The notes beneath the pieces were generated by a model. That model saw nothing but the letters and a program-made list of their open reading frames with translations. It was not told the DNA's origin and did no database searches. 64,000 bases of DNA from Amoeboaphelidium protococcarum (Eukaryota; Aphelidiomycota; Aphelidea), in assembly GCA_023515745.1 (NCBI GenBank), contig JALECJ010000004.1, positions 1,116,001 through 1,180,000 on the forward strand, read 5' to 3'. The position numbers and the translations under genes are program-made. The first letter of the stretch is position 1, and each line of letters starts with the position of its first letter. Below, piece by piece: positions 16,289-29,323 of the stretch.

Positions 16289-17072
16289 TCATTCTAATTC
16301 CTTGATAAAGACCAATTTGTGGTGAAGTGGACCGTACGATGTTAGTGTCTGTCCATCAAATTGTGCAAATTCCTGGGCATATAAACAATTGGAGCCTTGA
16401 TCTGCAGTCATTACAGCTTTATTAGACGCGTCGAATACCTCCATTGAGCCGTCTTCATACACCACTAATTCACCCAATTTACCATCCAACTCAATTTCAG
16501 GAGGAAACTTCAAAAATAGCAAAGACTCTTCACTAGATGATGCTCGTCCACTAAAGTAGTCTTGCAACGAAGAATTGTCTGATTGAGACGTAATGTGCAT
16601 ATTCTCCACACATAATACTTCAGTATCAGAATGCTACTAATCACAGTCACTATCATCGTCATTATCGTACCCTCTATTTGATAACTTGCTACCATTTCGT
16701 GAGGTGGTAGAGGATGATAATTAGTTGGAGGCCGAAGAATCTTTAAGCACCACGCGAGAAGATGTGGTCCTTGATGCAGCAGCAGATGACCTTTTGAATC
16801 CCGTACCACTGATACCTTGCGCGAATATTCCCGATACTTGTTGTTATTGCTAGTTTTCCGCAGCCGCTCGACTTCTCTATCGATTTTCTTGATTTCTCAC
16901 TCTCGGCTACCGCGCAGGTTTCTTGTCCTCTTCCACATTAATTTATTCCTCTCTACACGTAAGTAGGTCGATAAGATTATGTTTCAATACAGTCATGCCA
17001 TCCTTACTTTGCTTTTCTCTGCACCTTTTTCGGCTTGAACTGTCGCGTAGGTGGACGTGGTTTATTTTCCAT
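16289..17072 (-). CDS. POLR3D: RNA polymerase III subunit RPC4 (RPC53/POLR3D)
   Basis: Two exons (17072-17008, 16952-16289) with a 55 bp intron give 242 aa, shorter than human (398). The N-terminus has the family's basic segment (QFKPKKVQRKAKEEQINVEE) followed by Arg/Gln-rich sequence and the GIFAQG motif. A Ser/Asp-rich linker follows, then the conserved C-terminal dimerisation part: LLFLKFPPEIELDGKLGELVVYEDG...CLYAQEFAQFDGQTLTSYGPLHHKLVFIKELE. It pairs with RPC5 in the TFIIF-like subcomplex used in initiation and termination at tRNA and 5S genes. Five consecutive glutamines before VSGIF use TAG, CAA and TAA. Confidence 0.9.
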
Positions 17073-17992
17073 CTGATGAAATTGTAACTTTGATTTGTTT
17101 TAATGGAAAAGCGCGTCGCTTTTCTCAATGGCTCCGATTTAAGCTTAACTTTTATACTGTGCGAACACGGTAACTGACAAGCATTGCTGGAACAAAAAAT
17201 GGACGAAAAGAAATAGTATTTACTGTACATACTGTTATAGCAAATTTCTTTGCTACTGCTACCCAATAGTAGAACAATTGTGAAGACTAATTTCATTCAC
17301 TAATTATTATATTCCCTAATCAAAAGTAAAACATACATTAAAATTCCCAAATTTAAGCTCATTGATGTCATTACTCCAGTTAGTCTTCTTAGCCATCTGA
17401 TCAATCCTCTCGCGTGCAACCAGATTGCAAAATCACGCGATACAGCTATTCCCAACTAAGTGTGTAGCTAACAAGTTTTCACTGTATTGTTCAATGCGGC
17501 CTACAACGCTGTAGTCCCGTTATGCCAGATACCATTTCGCGTGCAATCTGCCCTTCAAGCGTTCAGCGTAGTACACTACAACTTTAAACATGGTGAGTGA
17601 AGCATAAACAACGTGATCTACTTACATGTCGTTCACGATGATACATATTTAAGGGGTGTAGAACGTGTAATTTACCTTGTTAGGATCGTTGTCAAAGCTT
17701 TCCCAATTCTACTGTGAATTTTGATCAATAACAAATATAGATCAGTTGTCACTTTGTTATCTATTTTGAATTGTGTACTCAAATCATGATACAAAGTATT
17801 ACCTCCCACTGGTTATTTCTGACTAACGCCAAATACCAGACGAGTGGAACGGGTAAATTGTTAGACGAGTGTGGAATGTGTCGAAGGTTGTTAGAGTTGA
17901 GTTCATCAAGGAGTGATCAAGGAGACGCGCCTCTTTCCCATTGTACCAATGAACATGAATTTAGTGAATATTATGAGTGAATATATAGTAAT

Positions 17993-18075
17993 GGAAGCTG
18001 TGTCTTCTCTCCGAGCTTGTATGCTCATCCGGGCTGTGTTTTCTAATCTTCTGGCGTCCTCACTGCTGTGCTCAG
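17993..18075 (+). repeat. Diverged direct repeat, copy 1
   Basis: An 83 bp segment that recurs at 18175-18257 with about 75-80% identity; both begin GGAAGCTRTGTCTT and end with CACTGCYGTGCTCA. It lies inside the inverted-repeat element. Confidence 0.65.
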
Positions 18076-18174
18076 TTGCCCACCTAACATAAGTGAACTG
18101 ATTTTTACGCGTCTATTTCGCGACAACCAAGTTACATGACTATTTTGCATAATTTGAGTAATTCAGTTAAATTT

Positions 18175-18257
18175 GGAAGCTATGTCTTTCCTCTGAGCTT
18201 GCATGTCTATTGGAATTGCGTTTCTGAATCTGGTGGTGTTCTCACTGCCGTGCTCAA
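18175..18257 (+). repeat. Diverged direct repeat, copy 2
   Basis: Second copy of the 83 bp segment, 182 bp downstream of copy 1. Mostly transitions separate the two, which suggests an old duplication inside the element. Confidence 0.65.
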
Positions 18258-18415
18258 AGATTCACCGGACAATCAGTGCTAAGATTTTTTCATCATTTGT
18301 CCGAGGTGGGTAATGGCCTCCTATTGCACAATGTAAAATGATGTCTCTTATTAAAAATGGTTTAGATTAAGGTAAGGAAGTCGGCTTTAGACGAATTGAC
18401 CGCCGCAAGTAGTTG

Positions 18416-18445
18416 ATCAACAAACCAATTTCTCAGTTTGTTGAT
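18416..18445. repeat. Perfect 10 bp hairpin inside the inverted-repeat element
   Basis: ATCAACAAAC (18416-18425) pairs exactly with GTTTGTTGAT (18436-18445) across a 10 nt loop, just before a G10 run. Confidence 0.6.
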
Positions 18446-18915
18446 ATATGCCCAGCGCCGATGGGGGGGGGGCTCTCATGATAATAAAATTTAGACGCTG
18501 GGCTGCCGAAGGAAAAGAATGGAAGTGGCCAGCTGATGAAGTCAATGATCGCCTTGCCGACGGTGACTTGTCAAATCGTATTTTGCTGATTCAGAAGATA
18601 ACCCATAACGCTCCGAGCAGTAGCTGCCGCCAACTCTCAAGATTTATAGTTCAAATTGACGTTTTGCTCATCTTAAGCGGTATAAGACACTAAAGAAATA
18701 ATCCTAATTGTATATTCATAATCGTATACTTGACGTTTGCCGAAGTTCCGCTGCTCATAGTATCGCGTGATTTTACAATCTGGTTGCACGCGAGAGGATT
18801 GATCTGATAGTTGATAAGATTTGAAGTGATGACATCAATTTGCTAAAATTTGGGAATATTGAATGAATGTTTTATTTTGAATAGAAATATAGGAAATTGT
18901 AAGTGAAGTTTAGTT

Positions 18916-19265
18916 TTCATATTTGAACTACTATTATGCCTAGGATAAGCAAGAAACCTGCGACAATAGATCACTCGTGATGACTGTCAATATTGTCATG
19001 TTAAGTGAGGCGTCAGCTGAATAACACTGATCGCGAGTCTTCTTTTCCATAAAAAAGATTAAGTTGAACACTGTAATAGTGAATATGGATACTGAATTAG
19101 GATAAGAGATTAGAGTGACATGCCTTAAAAACACATCCATTATAATGGTTCCCTTGCCTCTTATCCGCTGTGCTTATAATGTGGATTGCTCACAGAGCTG
19201 GCACTCTGATCAATGAAAAATTGGAACATTGTAAACAAAATACGAAGAATATTTAAGTAACGCAT
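18916..19265. other. Intergenic spacer
   Basis: 350 bp between the inverted-repeat element and the stop of the next minus-strand gene. I see no gene or ordered repeat; the last part should hold that gene's 3' UTR. Confidence 0.4.
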
Positions 19266-20819
19266 TCATTTATTATTTGACTTATCATTCACCACCTTTA
19301 TATAAGCTTCTAAATTTGCAATGTCATAGTGCTTAGTCTCCACTGTCCTGGCAGACGGATTCGCAGACAAAATTATTGCTAGTATTCGCGGATCCTCGCC
19401 CCGCAGGTGCTGAATAATATCCTCCAACACGCGGTCGATTTACTCACGGAACACTGCAAGTGTCTGTTCCGTCACACTTCTCCCAAAGCCGATGCGCAGC
19501 CATGCAGATTTCTACTAACACTGCTACTACAACGCGGAAGAGACAGCCAGCATTCGCGACTGCTCAACGTCCTCGTCATATCTCCTCACCATTCTATAAT
19601 TCTAAGCAGTAAGGAAGCTTGACGAAGCATTGTGATAGTTTTAATCTATCTCCAGGCAGAGCACACCAAGAGGAGAAGGGACCAGCAAATCCACTTAAGC
19701 CCGCTTCAGGTAAGGCAGTGACAACCCAATCTTCACATTGGCACATTATGCCACGTTAAACTACCTCCCCGCAAACTTTACCAAGTTAGGGAGTATACAT
19801 GCCAGAATTTAACGCGGCGTGCCTTTGAACGATTGCAATTGTCGTTCTTCTTCACTCTTCAAACTATCGGGGATAGAAGAGGCCTTATTTCTTCCTGAAG
19901 ACGCTTACCGGACGTGGTTGGCACAAGTTATGCCACCAATGAGAGACTCGTTGGAACAGCCAGTAATCTCGCACCGGCCTTCCAAGCTCAGCTGCAAGTC
20001 TCCTCTACCAATTGAGGAGACTCCAGAAGTTCTATATCCTGCTTTGATGCAAGATCTACATCTTGGATTGGGGTGAGATCTTGCACCATTGCCTCTGTCC
20101 CTTGTATAAACGCCGAAGCATTCGGCGTTAAAACTTTCGACGCCAGCTGCGTCCTTGACAACCTTCTTTGCGTCGAAAGCGCATGGCAATGAAGCAAGAT
20201 AGTGTCCTGGAACTTTCAAGTTCTGCAGACCTAGGCACACCTCTTGCTTCAAATTATCCAGATCACAAACCACTTGATTCCCAACTGCAATTGTAATCTT
20301 GGGGACGGAGACAGTACAGAATTCTTCCTAATTCAGAGTCTACAATCCAAAGACGTTGCCAGATCTGTAGACTTTGAATTTGGCGCTGCAACCTGGATGC
20401 AGCCGTTCCGAACACTACGCGACAAGATGGACACCATCCTTTTCTACAGCAACAAAGGACGTCCAACGACGGAAATAATCCATCTTGTCTTGCCTCTCGC
20501 AGACATCTTGCAAGTAGTTTCGAAACAAGCCCGAGCCATGGGACTTGATATCTTCTATCGAAACTCTGCAAGATGATGTATCAAGGGTGCATTTAGTCTT
20601 CAGCCTTTTCAATGTTTAAAATGCCATCACTTGAACATCTTCCGCGGCCAGCCTTCTCAAATGGTCATGAAATTCGACCATAAGTTCCTTGTACCACTTT
20701 ATAGAATCCCACTATAAAACACTCAACTACGACATAAACTTCTTCAACAAGTCATAGTAGGTGCTACAGGCCCACGCGCGTTCATAGTCATATATGTTGT
20801 CCACCTTACGCTTTGTCAT
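19266..20819 (-). CDS. Unrecognised 517 aa protein with a possible nuclease-like core
   Basis: One uninterrupted frame from ATG to TGA, read through about 18 TAA/TAG codons. The N-terminal 90 residues are helical and basic. A Cys/His-rich middle follows (HPGCSAKF around residue 150; CRSC, then CEITGCSNESLIGGITCANH near residues 290-335), which may bind zinc. The C-terminal part has a hydrophobic strand LLVPSPLGVLCLEIDQNYH with E390, D392 and H396, then YDEDVEQSRMLAVSSAL and AWLRIGFGRS. That spacing (L.VDE..H, Y..D.E..RM..IS, hydrophobic-R) recalls the V(D/E)ENQH-type putative endonuclease proteins of giant viruses and some protists. The similarity is weak and is my pattern reading. I cannot name a family; a mobile-element or restriction-like nuclease is only a hypothesis. 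It lies 350 bp from the inverted-repeat element. Confidence 0.55.
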
Positions 20820-20959
20820 CTTTCTAATTTATATATGTTTATATAAGCAGAGGTAATAATTTATTTGAAAAGAAAGGAATTCTGAAGGTTTATAGCGTAG
20901 TCATTCATTAAACCATAAGAACTTTCCAGAAGCTGACAGTAGCCGATACAAGCTGGAGG

Positions 20960-21674
20960 AAGCCCAAATTAGATAGCCGATGCCAATATTCATTGATGGA
21001 AGCCGATAGAATATGAACTCATGGTGCATAATTCCCGCAAAAAGCGTCTAAGGACCTGACCAGGACCTGGTCCCGGTCAAATAAATTTTGTCAGAAACGG
21101 ACTGATGGCGTTCGTAAGGAAAATGCTCTAAAGGTTTTCAAAAATTTGCTCATTTTGCAACAGATCTGTCACCTGTAAAATTGTCGTTTCTTCTCTCGTT
21201 ACAGTGGCGAATGGCTCAAAAGCCTCATATAAATTAATCCTGTTGACAACATCGGTATTCAACGACCGTTACATCAGATTACTAATACGTTGAGGTCCAG
21301 ACTTATTTCTCCGCGTAGACTTCACCTTACTTAAGATAGAACAAGATCTTCCACTGCTGCAATTACTGATAGTTCAAGTCAGCGCAGTAATTAACGCTTG
21401 ATAGTAGACAGGTGGAGAATCAGCCAGCTTTGACATATGCATTTCCTTAAGAGCAGATTTTATACCCAGTGGATCGCCTCTTTTCAGGGTGAATCCATGG
21501 TAGAACTTGTCTTGACTTTCATAGCACCACGAGCGAATCTCCACAAACTTTCAAGCTCCGTAGCATTCTAATTAAAACTATTCACTGCTGGATTGATACT
21601 TTTTATAGGATAAACTGCAGTAAAATCGACTTACGTTGCGATTCAAAGTCGGAAATAACCAAATCGCTAGTCAT
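20960..21674 (-). pseudogene. Broken or poorly resolved coding remnant
   Basis: A plausible start on the minus strand (ATG at 21674, MTSDLVISDFESQ) runs into a GTAAGT donor. Downstream, protein-like stretches occur in different frames: ATELESLWRFARG; ESQDKFYHGFTLKRGDPL followed by IKSALKEMHMSKLADSPP; and DVVNRINLYEAFEPFATV. They are separated by in-frame TGA codons, and I cannot find one set of canonical introns that joins them. Either the gene is decayed or its introns are not recognisable by eye. No family assigned. It sits between the possible-nuclease gene and the tRNA. Confidence 0.3.
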
Positions 21675-21729
21675 ATTCTATTTGTATATAGTCTGCGCTT
21701 AAGATACAATTCATGCAAATACACGATAA

Positions 21730-21802
21730 GGTCTAGTGTCTCAATTGGCAGAGAGCCCGCCTACGAAGCGGGAGGTTGCGCGTTCGAGTCGCGTCTAGAT
21801 CA
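21730..21802 (+). tRNA. tRNA-Arg (anticodon ACG)
   Basis: A 73 nt cloverleaf: acceptor GGTCTAG/CTAGATC (one G-T pair), D stem TCTC/GAGA, anticodon stem CCCGC/GCGGG with loop CTACGAA (anticodon ACG, reading CGN after A34 deamination), T stem GCGCG/CGCGT with loop TTCGAGT, and A discriminator. No intron. Internal A and B box sequences are present (TTGGCAGAG; CGTTCGAGTCG). It reads arginine codons and is therefore not one of the tRNAs needed for UAR=Gln. Confidence 0.93.
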
Positions 21803-21805
21803 TTC

Positions 21806-21810
21806 TTTTT
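21806..21810 (+). terminator. Pol III terminator T-run of the tRNA gene
   Basis: Five T residues begin 4 bases after the tRNA 3' end, the normal RNA polymerase III stop signal. Confidence 0.75.
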
Positions 21811-22359
21811 GAGTTTTTGACAATAGAATTTAAGTTTTCTTGTTTTTGGTTGATTTGAATATACAATTTGCATTTGTATGTCCAAACCGGATGGTGATTT
21901 TGACGCGCAAGAGGCTCTCATTACATGTGCAGGTGGAACAGTTTCGCTATCGCTGTCTGCCAAGCGTTTTTCCTTGCGTCTGCGCGCTCGCCAACCTCTT
22001 TTATCATGTTTGTACTGTTTCAAACTCCATCAGAGTACCTCTCTCACTTTCACAAACTGATGAATGACAGAACACGTTTGAACAATAAATCAATGCAGTA
22101 AGCAAGAATGATCATTAAGTCGGGTATTCAACTGACTGCTCGTACTATTTACCTTTCAATATTCCGCTTCCGGTAAACCCTTTTCAGTCCGTTCAGCGCG
22201 ACAATGTGTCGCGCCATTTGAATCAATATGCAATAGAGTTTTACAGCTCTCCGCGTGTTGTATTGACTAAGAAGACATCGATAGAATAAACAATAAAATG
22301 GCAAAACAATAATCATCCAATTGACTTCGCTATGAACAATAATATAAGTATCACAATAC
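21811..22359. other. Intergenic region with a short hairpin
   Basis: 549 bp between the tRNA and the RBBP4 stop. No gene recognised. At 22196-22214 GCGCGACA and TGTCGCGC form a perfect 8 bp stem with a 3 nt loop, just downstream of the RBBP4 coding region on the minus strand; it might lie in its 3' UTR. Confidence 0.45.
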
Positions 22360-24116
<1,757 letters not shown>

Positions 24117-24518
24117 ATGGCCACCTCATTAAATACTAAGCCGATTGTGAAGAAGCGTACAAAGAAATTTATTCGCCACCAGTCTGACCGTTACGCAAAG
24201 GTTGACTAGAACTGGCGTCGTCCAAAGGGTATTGATAATCGTGTTCGTCGTCGCTTCAAGGGACAGTATCTGATGCCAAAGATTGGTTATGGATCCAACA
24301 AGTTGACGCGTCATATGACTCCTAATGGATTCTACAGGTTCCTCGTGCACAATGTTGAGGAGGTTGAGGTTCTGTTGATGCACAAGAGAAGATATGCTGC
24401 AGAAATTGCACATGGTGTCAGCTCAAAGAAGCGGGTTGCCATCTTGGAGAAGGCCAAGGCTCTCGGTGTTGTTGTATTGAACTCTGGTGCCAAGGTGCGT
24501 AATCAGGAGACTCACTGA
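24117..24518 (+). CDS. RPL32: 60S ribosomal protein eL32
   Basis: Single exon, 133 aa. Clear eL32 features: [52 protein letters not shown] and [15 protein letters not shown]. One in-frame TAG (24207-24209) falls just before NWRRPKG, at a variable site. Stop is TGA. Directly divergent from RBBP4. Confidence 0.97.
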
Positions 24519-24706
24519 TCTTTTAGTGATTATAATGATAATAATATACACCTGTTGACTGCATCAGTATTAAATATACATACTCACTCATAATAATAAT
24601 TGGTTATCTTTGGCTTTTTATAAAAAGAAATTGTTATGCTACTATTATGAATTTATTCAACTTCTTTAATCTCAGTCTAAATTATACTTTACCTAGTATC
24701 AGACAT

Positions 24707-27700
24707 TCATCTCTTTTCTTTAACCAACAGCTGAAGGAATATAAAGGCAACAACAATAAATACTATGAACATGTACACCAGAGAAAATACATCAGGCCAA
24801 AAGTTGTCCTTGTTGAAGCCAAATGTCTTAAGGATAACAGTACCGGGCACTTGGATTGGAATTCCCACTTGCTTATCTGACAGCGATATATCAATCAGCT
24901 CATTGACAATCAAAGCTTCGAAAGCAAAGTTGTAGAATGACAAGTATGGAAGCCACTAGAATGCTGGGTGGATATTGTCTTTGTTCAAAAGGAATCCACC
25001 AAAAAGCATACTAAACAGCATCCACATCACCGCGATGAGATTAGCTAAAGATAAATGATTACCACACAGAACAGCAATGACTAGACAGATACCGGCAGCG
25101 GTGAGATTGAACAGAACAAGCACAAGCAGAAACTTACAAAAGGTGTACGCGGCTGGAGTAAGGCCAATCATGTAATAACTGATGGCGCCTAGTAGAACAG
25201 GTGGAATGACACGGAGCGGCAGAATGTCAAATATGATCTTGGTGATAAAGTACACGCCCACACCATAGAATCCAGCCGACCTCTCGCGCACAAACAGAGC
25301 CCTCTCCTTACTGAACACTTCCAATGAGCTTAACGATGAAAATCCAAACACAGCTAGGATAAAAAAGAACACGCCAAGACGGTTCTAAAATCCGCCCAAG
25401 TCGTCTCGCACCTGCCAGAATAGCAATCCACTCAGCACAGCCAAGAGTATAGCAATTCCATAATGACCATACATCAAGAATGGATTCCGGTAAAAGTTGA
25501 TGACTGTGCGCCAAGATAGGATTTTAAACTGCTCAAAGAATCCAGGCTTGGATTAAGCAGACACCGCAGTGGGTCTAGTTAAGCGAATCAATGAGTGCCA
25601 AACAGTAATCAGATGGTCTTTAACTGTACTCGATGACTCTGATGATGGGAGAGTAGATATTAGCAGCTGATCATCTTCATCTAAAGGTTGATCCAGCGGC
25701 AGTCTACCATTACTGACTGATGTTTACTCCTTCTAGGTGAGTAGCGGAAGAGAATCTGATAATTCACTGTCATCGTCACCACTACCATTCAATTTGGCCT
25801 TGCTCATATTCTTACGCATTGTAGAGTACCGTGGACCATTGCTCTAATCCACATCTATCTATTCCGCGTCACTTTCATCACGATCACTATTCCTGGCGCT
25901 ACGTAGCACTTGGTGGATCTCATCTTTCAACTCTTTACAAATCTAACTAGAGTAAAACGAGTCCACAAGCTTATACAAGTTGGGGCGCATCATTGATAAA
26001 TCTGTCATATCGGCAAACTGAGGCTTAATGTAGTACTGAGACATGTCATTCACTAGCGGCTAACTGACACCATCACCAGGACTCTTCACATTAGACTGTG
26101 TTACCGCAGATGCAACGTAACCTCGACTAGTTATATCAATCAGATAGTCGGCTATATTGCAGTTGGTAGGACATTTCAATCCAATTTCTTTCAAATACTT
26201 TTCGACAATACTATCACCAGATTACACAAGCGCTTCAATAGCAGCTTCATCTGCCAGCTTCTTCTCAGCCAGGAGTGAAGAACTCAGCGATGACTCGCTC
26301 TACAACCTTCCACTGTAAACCATATATCCACCTTCACCTAGTAAAAGCAGACGGTCAAACATATTAAATATATCACTACGAGGCTGATGTAAACTCAATA
26401 CAATAGTTCTGCCATAGTTCACAGCCAACTTTTTTAAATTGTACACTACAGAGAACGCGTTATAACTATCAAGACCACTAGTAGGCTCATCCAGATAGAG
26501 AAGCGATGGGGATGGAATGGTCTCCAGAGCAATACTGACACGACGGCGCTCACCACCAGACAATCCTCTTGAAGAGGAACCGTTATCACCTCCACCGCCA
26601 CTTCCTGACGAGCTAAAGAAACTGGATAAAGATGAACTGCCTCCAACTCTATTATTAGCAATGTGTTCAATGCCCAACTCTGCCAAAACGTCCCTGACAC
26701 GTCGAACTTTCATTTCGTAACTCATTGACCTGGGCAGTCTTAGCAATGCACTGCAGAGCAAAGTTTCATACACAGTGAGTGTTGGAAGCAAAGAATCCTC
26801 TTGGTCAACGTATCCTGTAATCTATTTAAATTCAGCTCTGGTTGGAGTCTTGTTGTTAATGTACAGATTACCAGTAACTATTCCCTTCTTGGGTTTGCCT
26901 GCAAGAATATCTAGACAGGTAGTCTTTCCCGCACCACTGGATCCCATAATAGCCATCATTTCGCCCGGTTTAACACAACCATATATTCCGCGGAGTACTC
27001 TCTTTCTAGAAACTGTAGATGACGAAGATGAACCAAGATTATTGCCAGTTATCTCGTAACAAATGTTCCTAAATACCAAAGTAGCTGGCAATCTATGACC
27101 TTACATAATCTCCTTCTCCAACTACCGCGCCCGCTCCTCCTCTTCTCTAGACTCAAACTCACTACCCACCTGTCTGTACAACCTCTCACGCTCCATCCTC
27201 CTAATGCTCCAGTAGATCAAGTATCCAGTCAGGAGAAACAGAATAACAGACAAAGCAATCAAAGTTGAAATCTTGGTCCAATCAGCAGGCTTGGCAGGTA
27301 CAACATAACCAGGAACTTCAGACTGGAAGAGACACTCTCCAGAATCACATTGCAACTCAATAACAGGATTATTTCCAAGTAAAAGTCCCAGCGAATCTCT
27401 CAGTCCAGGCTCATCAAACTCACAATTATATGGACCATCAGCATTACGAAATCCATCTGGCTTCTTGCAAATCAGACTGGCGGGACCCCTAACCAAATCA
27501 TCAAATACACCTTGCAAATCAACATCCACTCCGTCGTAAATCCCCTTTCCACACAGAAGCTCGTCGTGAATACACTAGCAGTCAATATTCTTACACAAAC
27601 CACCCGTGACATTATATCCATCCACTAGCTACTGTTAATCAAACTCACAATCAGTCATGCGGCAATAGAACGATTCACGATCATCCAACCAAAACTAAAA

Positions 27701-28240
27701 TCTGCACACATTGGGAATATTATCAGGAGCTTTGGGCTGCACATCACAATTAAATGATGCATAGGCATGTTTACCATCAAGCATATTCTTGAGAGCCACA
27801 TTAACTATTTGACACTGCTGATAATTACTATGCACGGGAATGGCTCCCTTGTAGCAGGTTGCATTCTAACCCGCGATTCCTTCTGGATCTAGAAACTTGG
27901 TACACACATTATCATTCTAACAAACCTGGCAATTAACACCGGACCATCCATCGTTACACTAACACTGTTTCCCGCGGCTGCCATCCAGAGGGAGAGGAGT
28001 CCGGTCCTCTGGCGGCATGTCCAGCGATCCGCACAGAGGCAATCTGCAGTCATCTGATCCCCATCCAGTAGGACAAATACACTTTCCATTCGCTTTGGAA
28101 CACTCTGCATGTTGTCGGCACTTGTTATCAGTCAGCATACAATTGAAGCAGTTACAAGACCCATTGCCTTCCAATGATTCCACAATCTAGCTTAGTAGTA
28201 CCACCACAGTAATCACAAATACAACTAAACTTTGTCTCAT
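24707..28240 (-). CDS. ADP1: ABCG half-transporter with EGF-like ectodomain (ADP1 type)
   Basis: Single exon, 1,177 aa. Order: signal peptide (first ~22 residues), Cys-rich EGF-like region (residues ~30-120, e.g. [12 protein letters not shown] and [12 protein letters not shown]) and a further Cys-containing lumenal part. One TM helix near residue 320 and a charged linker lead to the nucleotide-binding domain: Walker [10 protein letters not shown] near 430, signature [12 protein letters not shown] near 560, and Walker [15 protein letters not shown] six-helix ABC2 domain fills residues ~920-1175, ending [16 protein letters not shown] and a last TM. A Ser/Gly-rich insert of about 25 residues precedes the signature. 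This layout is that of yeast Adp1p, seen mainly in fungi and relatives. Substrate unknown. Confidence 0.93.
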
Positions 28241-28780
28241 TATTCTTTTTCAAAGTACTAAATTGTCGATACCAGTCAAGATGTCAATTTCAAATTTAAA
28301 TCCAAGTAGATATACTCAATCGCTAGTAATAACAGAAATAAGACGATTATTAATAATGAATGAATGACTGTGATGATGATGTTGTTGTTATGATGAGACA
28401 GACAAATGAGAGAAGAGGCCGAATCAATCAGGAAATATTTTTCCCGCCGACAACTTCCAATAGCTGGTGACTACATTACAAGTGCACAGCGAGAATCATT
28501 GCCGAACAGTGCCACGAATAGAAATATCTGTCAGCGTTACGGTTGTCAGGGAAATTATGCGCCCAGTTTACGCGTATAGTACTAAAAGATGTAATATCTC
28601 ATTTACTGACAAAGTAATAAGAGTGTTGTATATTAAATTTATAGTTCTTTTTCATTTCACTCTTAATGCTACACAGTAGCAGTTAGTCGAAATCAAATTC
28701 TCTCTTTCAAATCCCAATTAGAAACTTTACTGATTAAACAACAATATCAGTTCTATAGCTTGTACTTATCGCGAATAAGT
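28241..28780. other. Bidirectional intergenic region
   Basis: 540 bp between the divergent ABCG gene and the small membrane protein. No gene recognised; a GATGATGATGTTGTTGTT-like trinucleotide stretch lies near 28372-28390. Confidence 0.4.
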
Positions 28781-29281
28781 ATGATTAGAATTGGTACATT
28801 TCTTTTATTAGTTGTCTTTTAGATTTACGCCACAGTTATGAATGCAGAGAGAGTAATCATAGTGGATGGTGATGTTTAAGTGGTCAATGTTCATTATGGT
28901 CAGATTAATAATGTTTCAGTACACGGGTACGACACATAGTACGATTTGAAAAGTTAAAAGTTGTTTGACTGTCAAGTAACATGGCCTTCAGTGTATCCTT
29001 CAGAGTGCAAATGGTAAATAGACAACACTTAATCCAATAATGCTAATTTACGAATTTACTGTAACTTTACTGGTATTCCTACTAAGTTAAAGTCGCTTTA
29101 GTAACATGAGTATGTTCCTACTAGTATTCGCTGTTATTCCTATGTATTTGGTGTAATTCCTCGATTCGTTGTCCCGTTCATAGTGGCTCAGTTAATCCTA
29201 TTTGCCTTAGGGTGGGTATCCTTTGATCGTGTCATCTGGCCTCAAATCATCAAAATCATCTCCAAGAATCACACTGATTGA
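28781..29281 (+). CDS. Small orphan membrane protein (PIG-X/PBN1-like topology)
   Basis: Single exon, 166 aa. A hydrophobic N-terminus (MIRIGTFLLLVVFQIYATV) looks like a signal peptide. A roughly 110-residue lumenal part follows, with four Cys (SQKLFDCQVTWPS, YPSECKW, YCNFTG, IRCYSY) and N-glycosylation sequons. One C-terminal TM helix (VPFIVAQLILFALGWVSF) and a short basic tail with KNHTD complete it. Six or more TAA/TAG codons are read as Gln. The layout of signal, beta-rich lumenal domain and one C-terminal TM resembles ER type-I accessory proteins such as PIG-X, but I see no family motif. Convergent with ATP23; the stops are 42 bp apart. Confidence 0.6.
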
Positions 29282-29323
29282 AACCTCTAAATAAGATTTT
29301 AATTAAAATAATTTAATACACAT

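Larger units (their letters stand above)
17285..18915. mobile_element. 1.6 kb element bounded by long imperfect inverted repeats
   Basis: Bases 17285-17443 and 18760-18915 are inverted copies of each other with roughly 80% identity and small gaps. The best-kept inner block covers about 45 bp: TCCTCTCGCGTGCAACCAGA on the left at 17405-17424 has an exact reverse complement on the right. The interior has no recognisable gene; short frames at 17771-17980 and 18448-18690 match nothing I know. It also contains a diverged 83 bp direct duplication, a perfect 10 bp hairpin and a run of ten G at 18470. This layout suggests a non-autonomous or decayed DNA transposon. No clean target-site duplication is visible, so a simple inverted duplication is an alternative. 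Confidence 0.6.

Noticed and set aside
18448-18693. 81-codon frame inside the inverted-repeat element
   Set aside because: No resemblance to a transposase; begins by a G10 run and runs into the right inverted arm.
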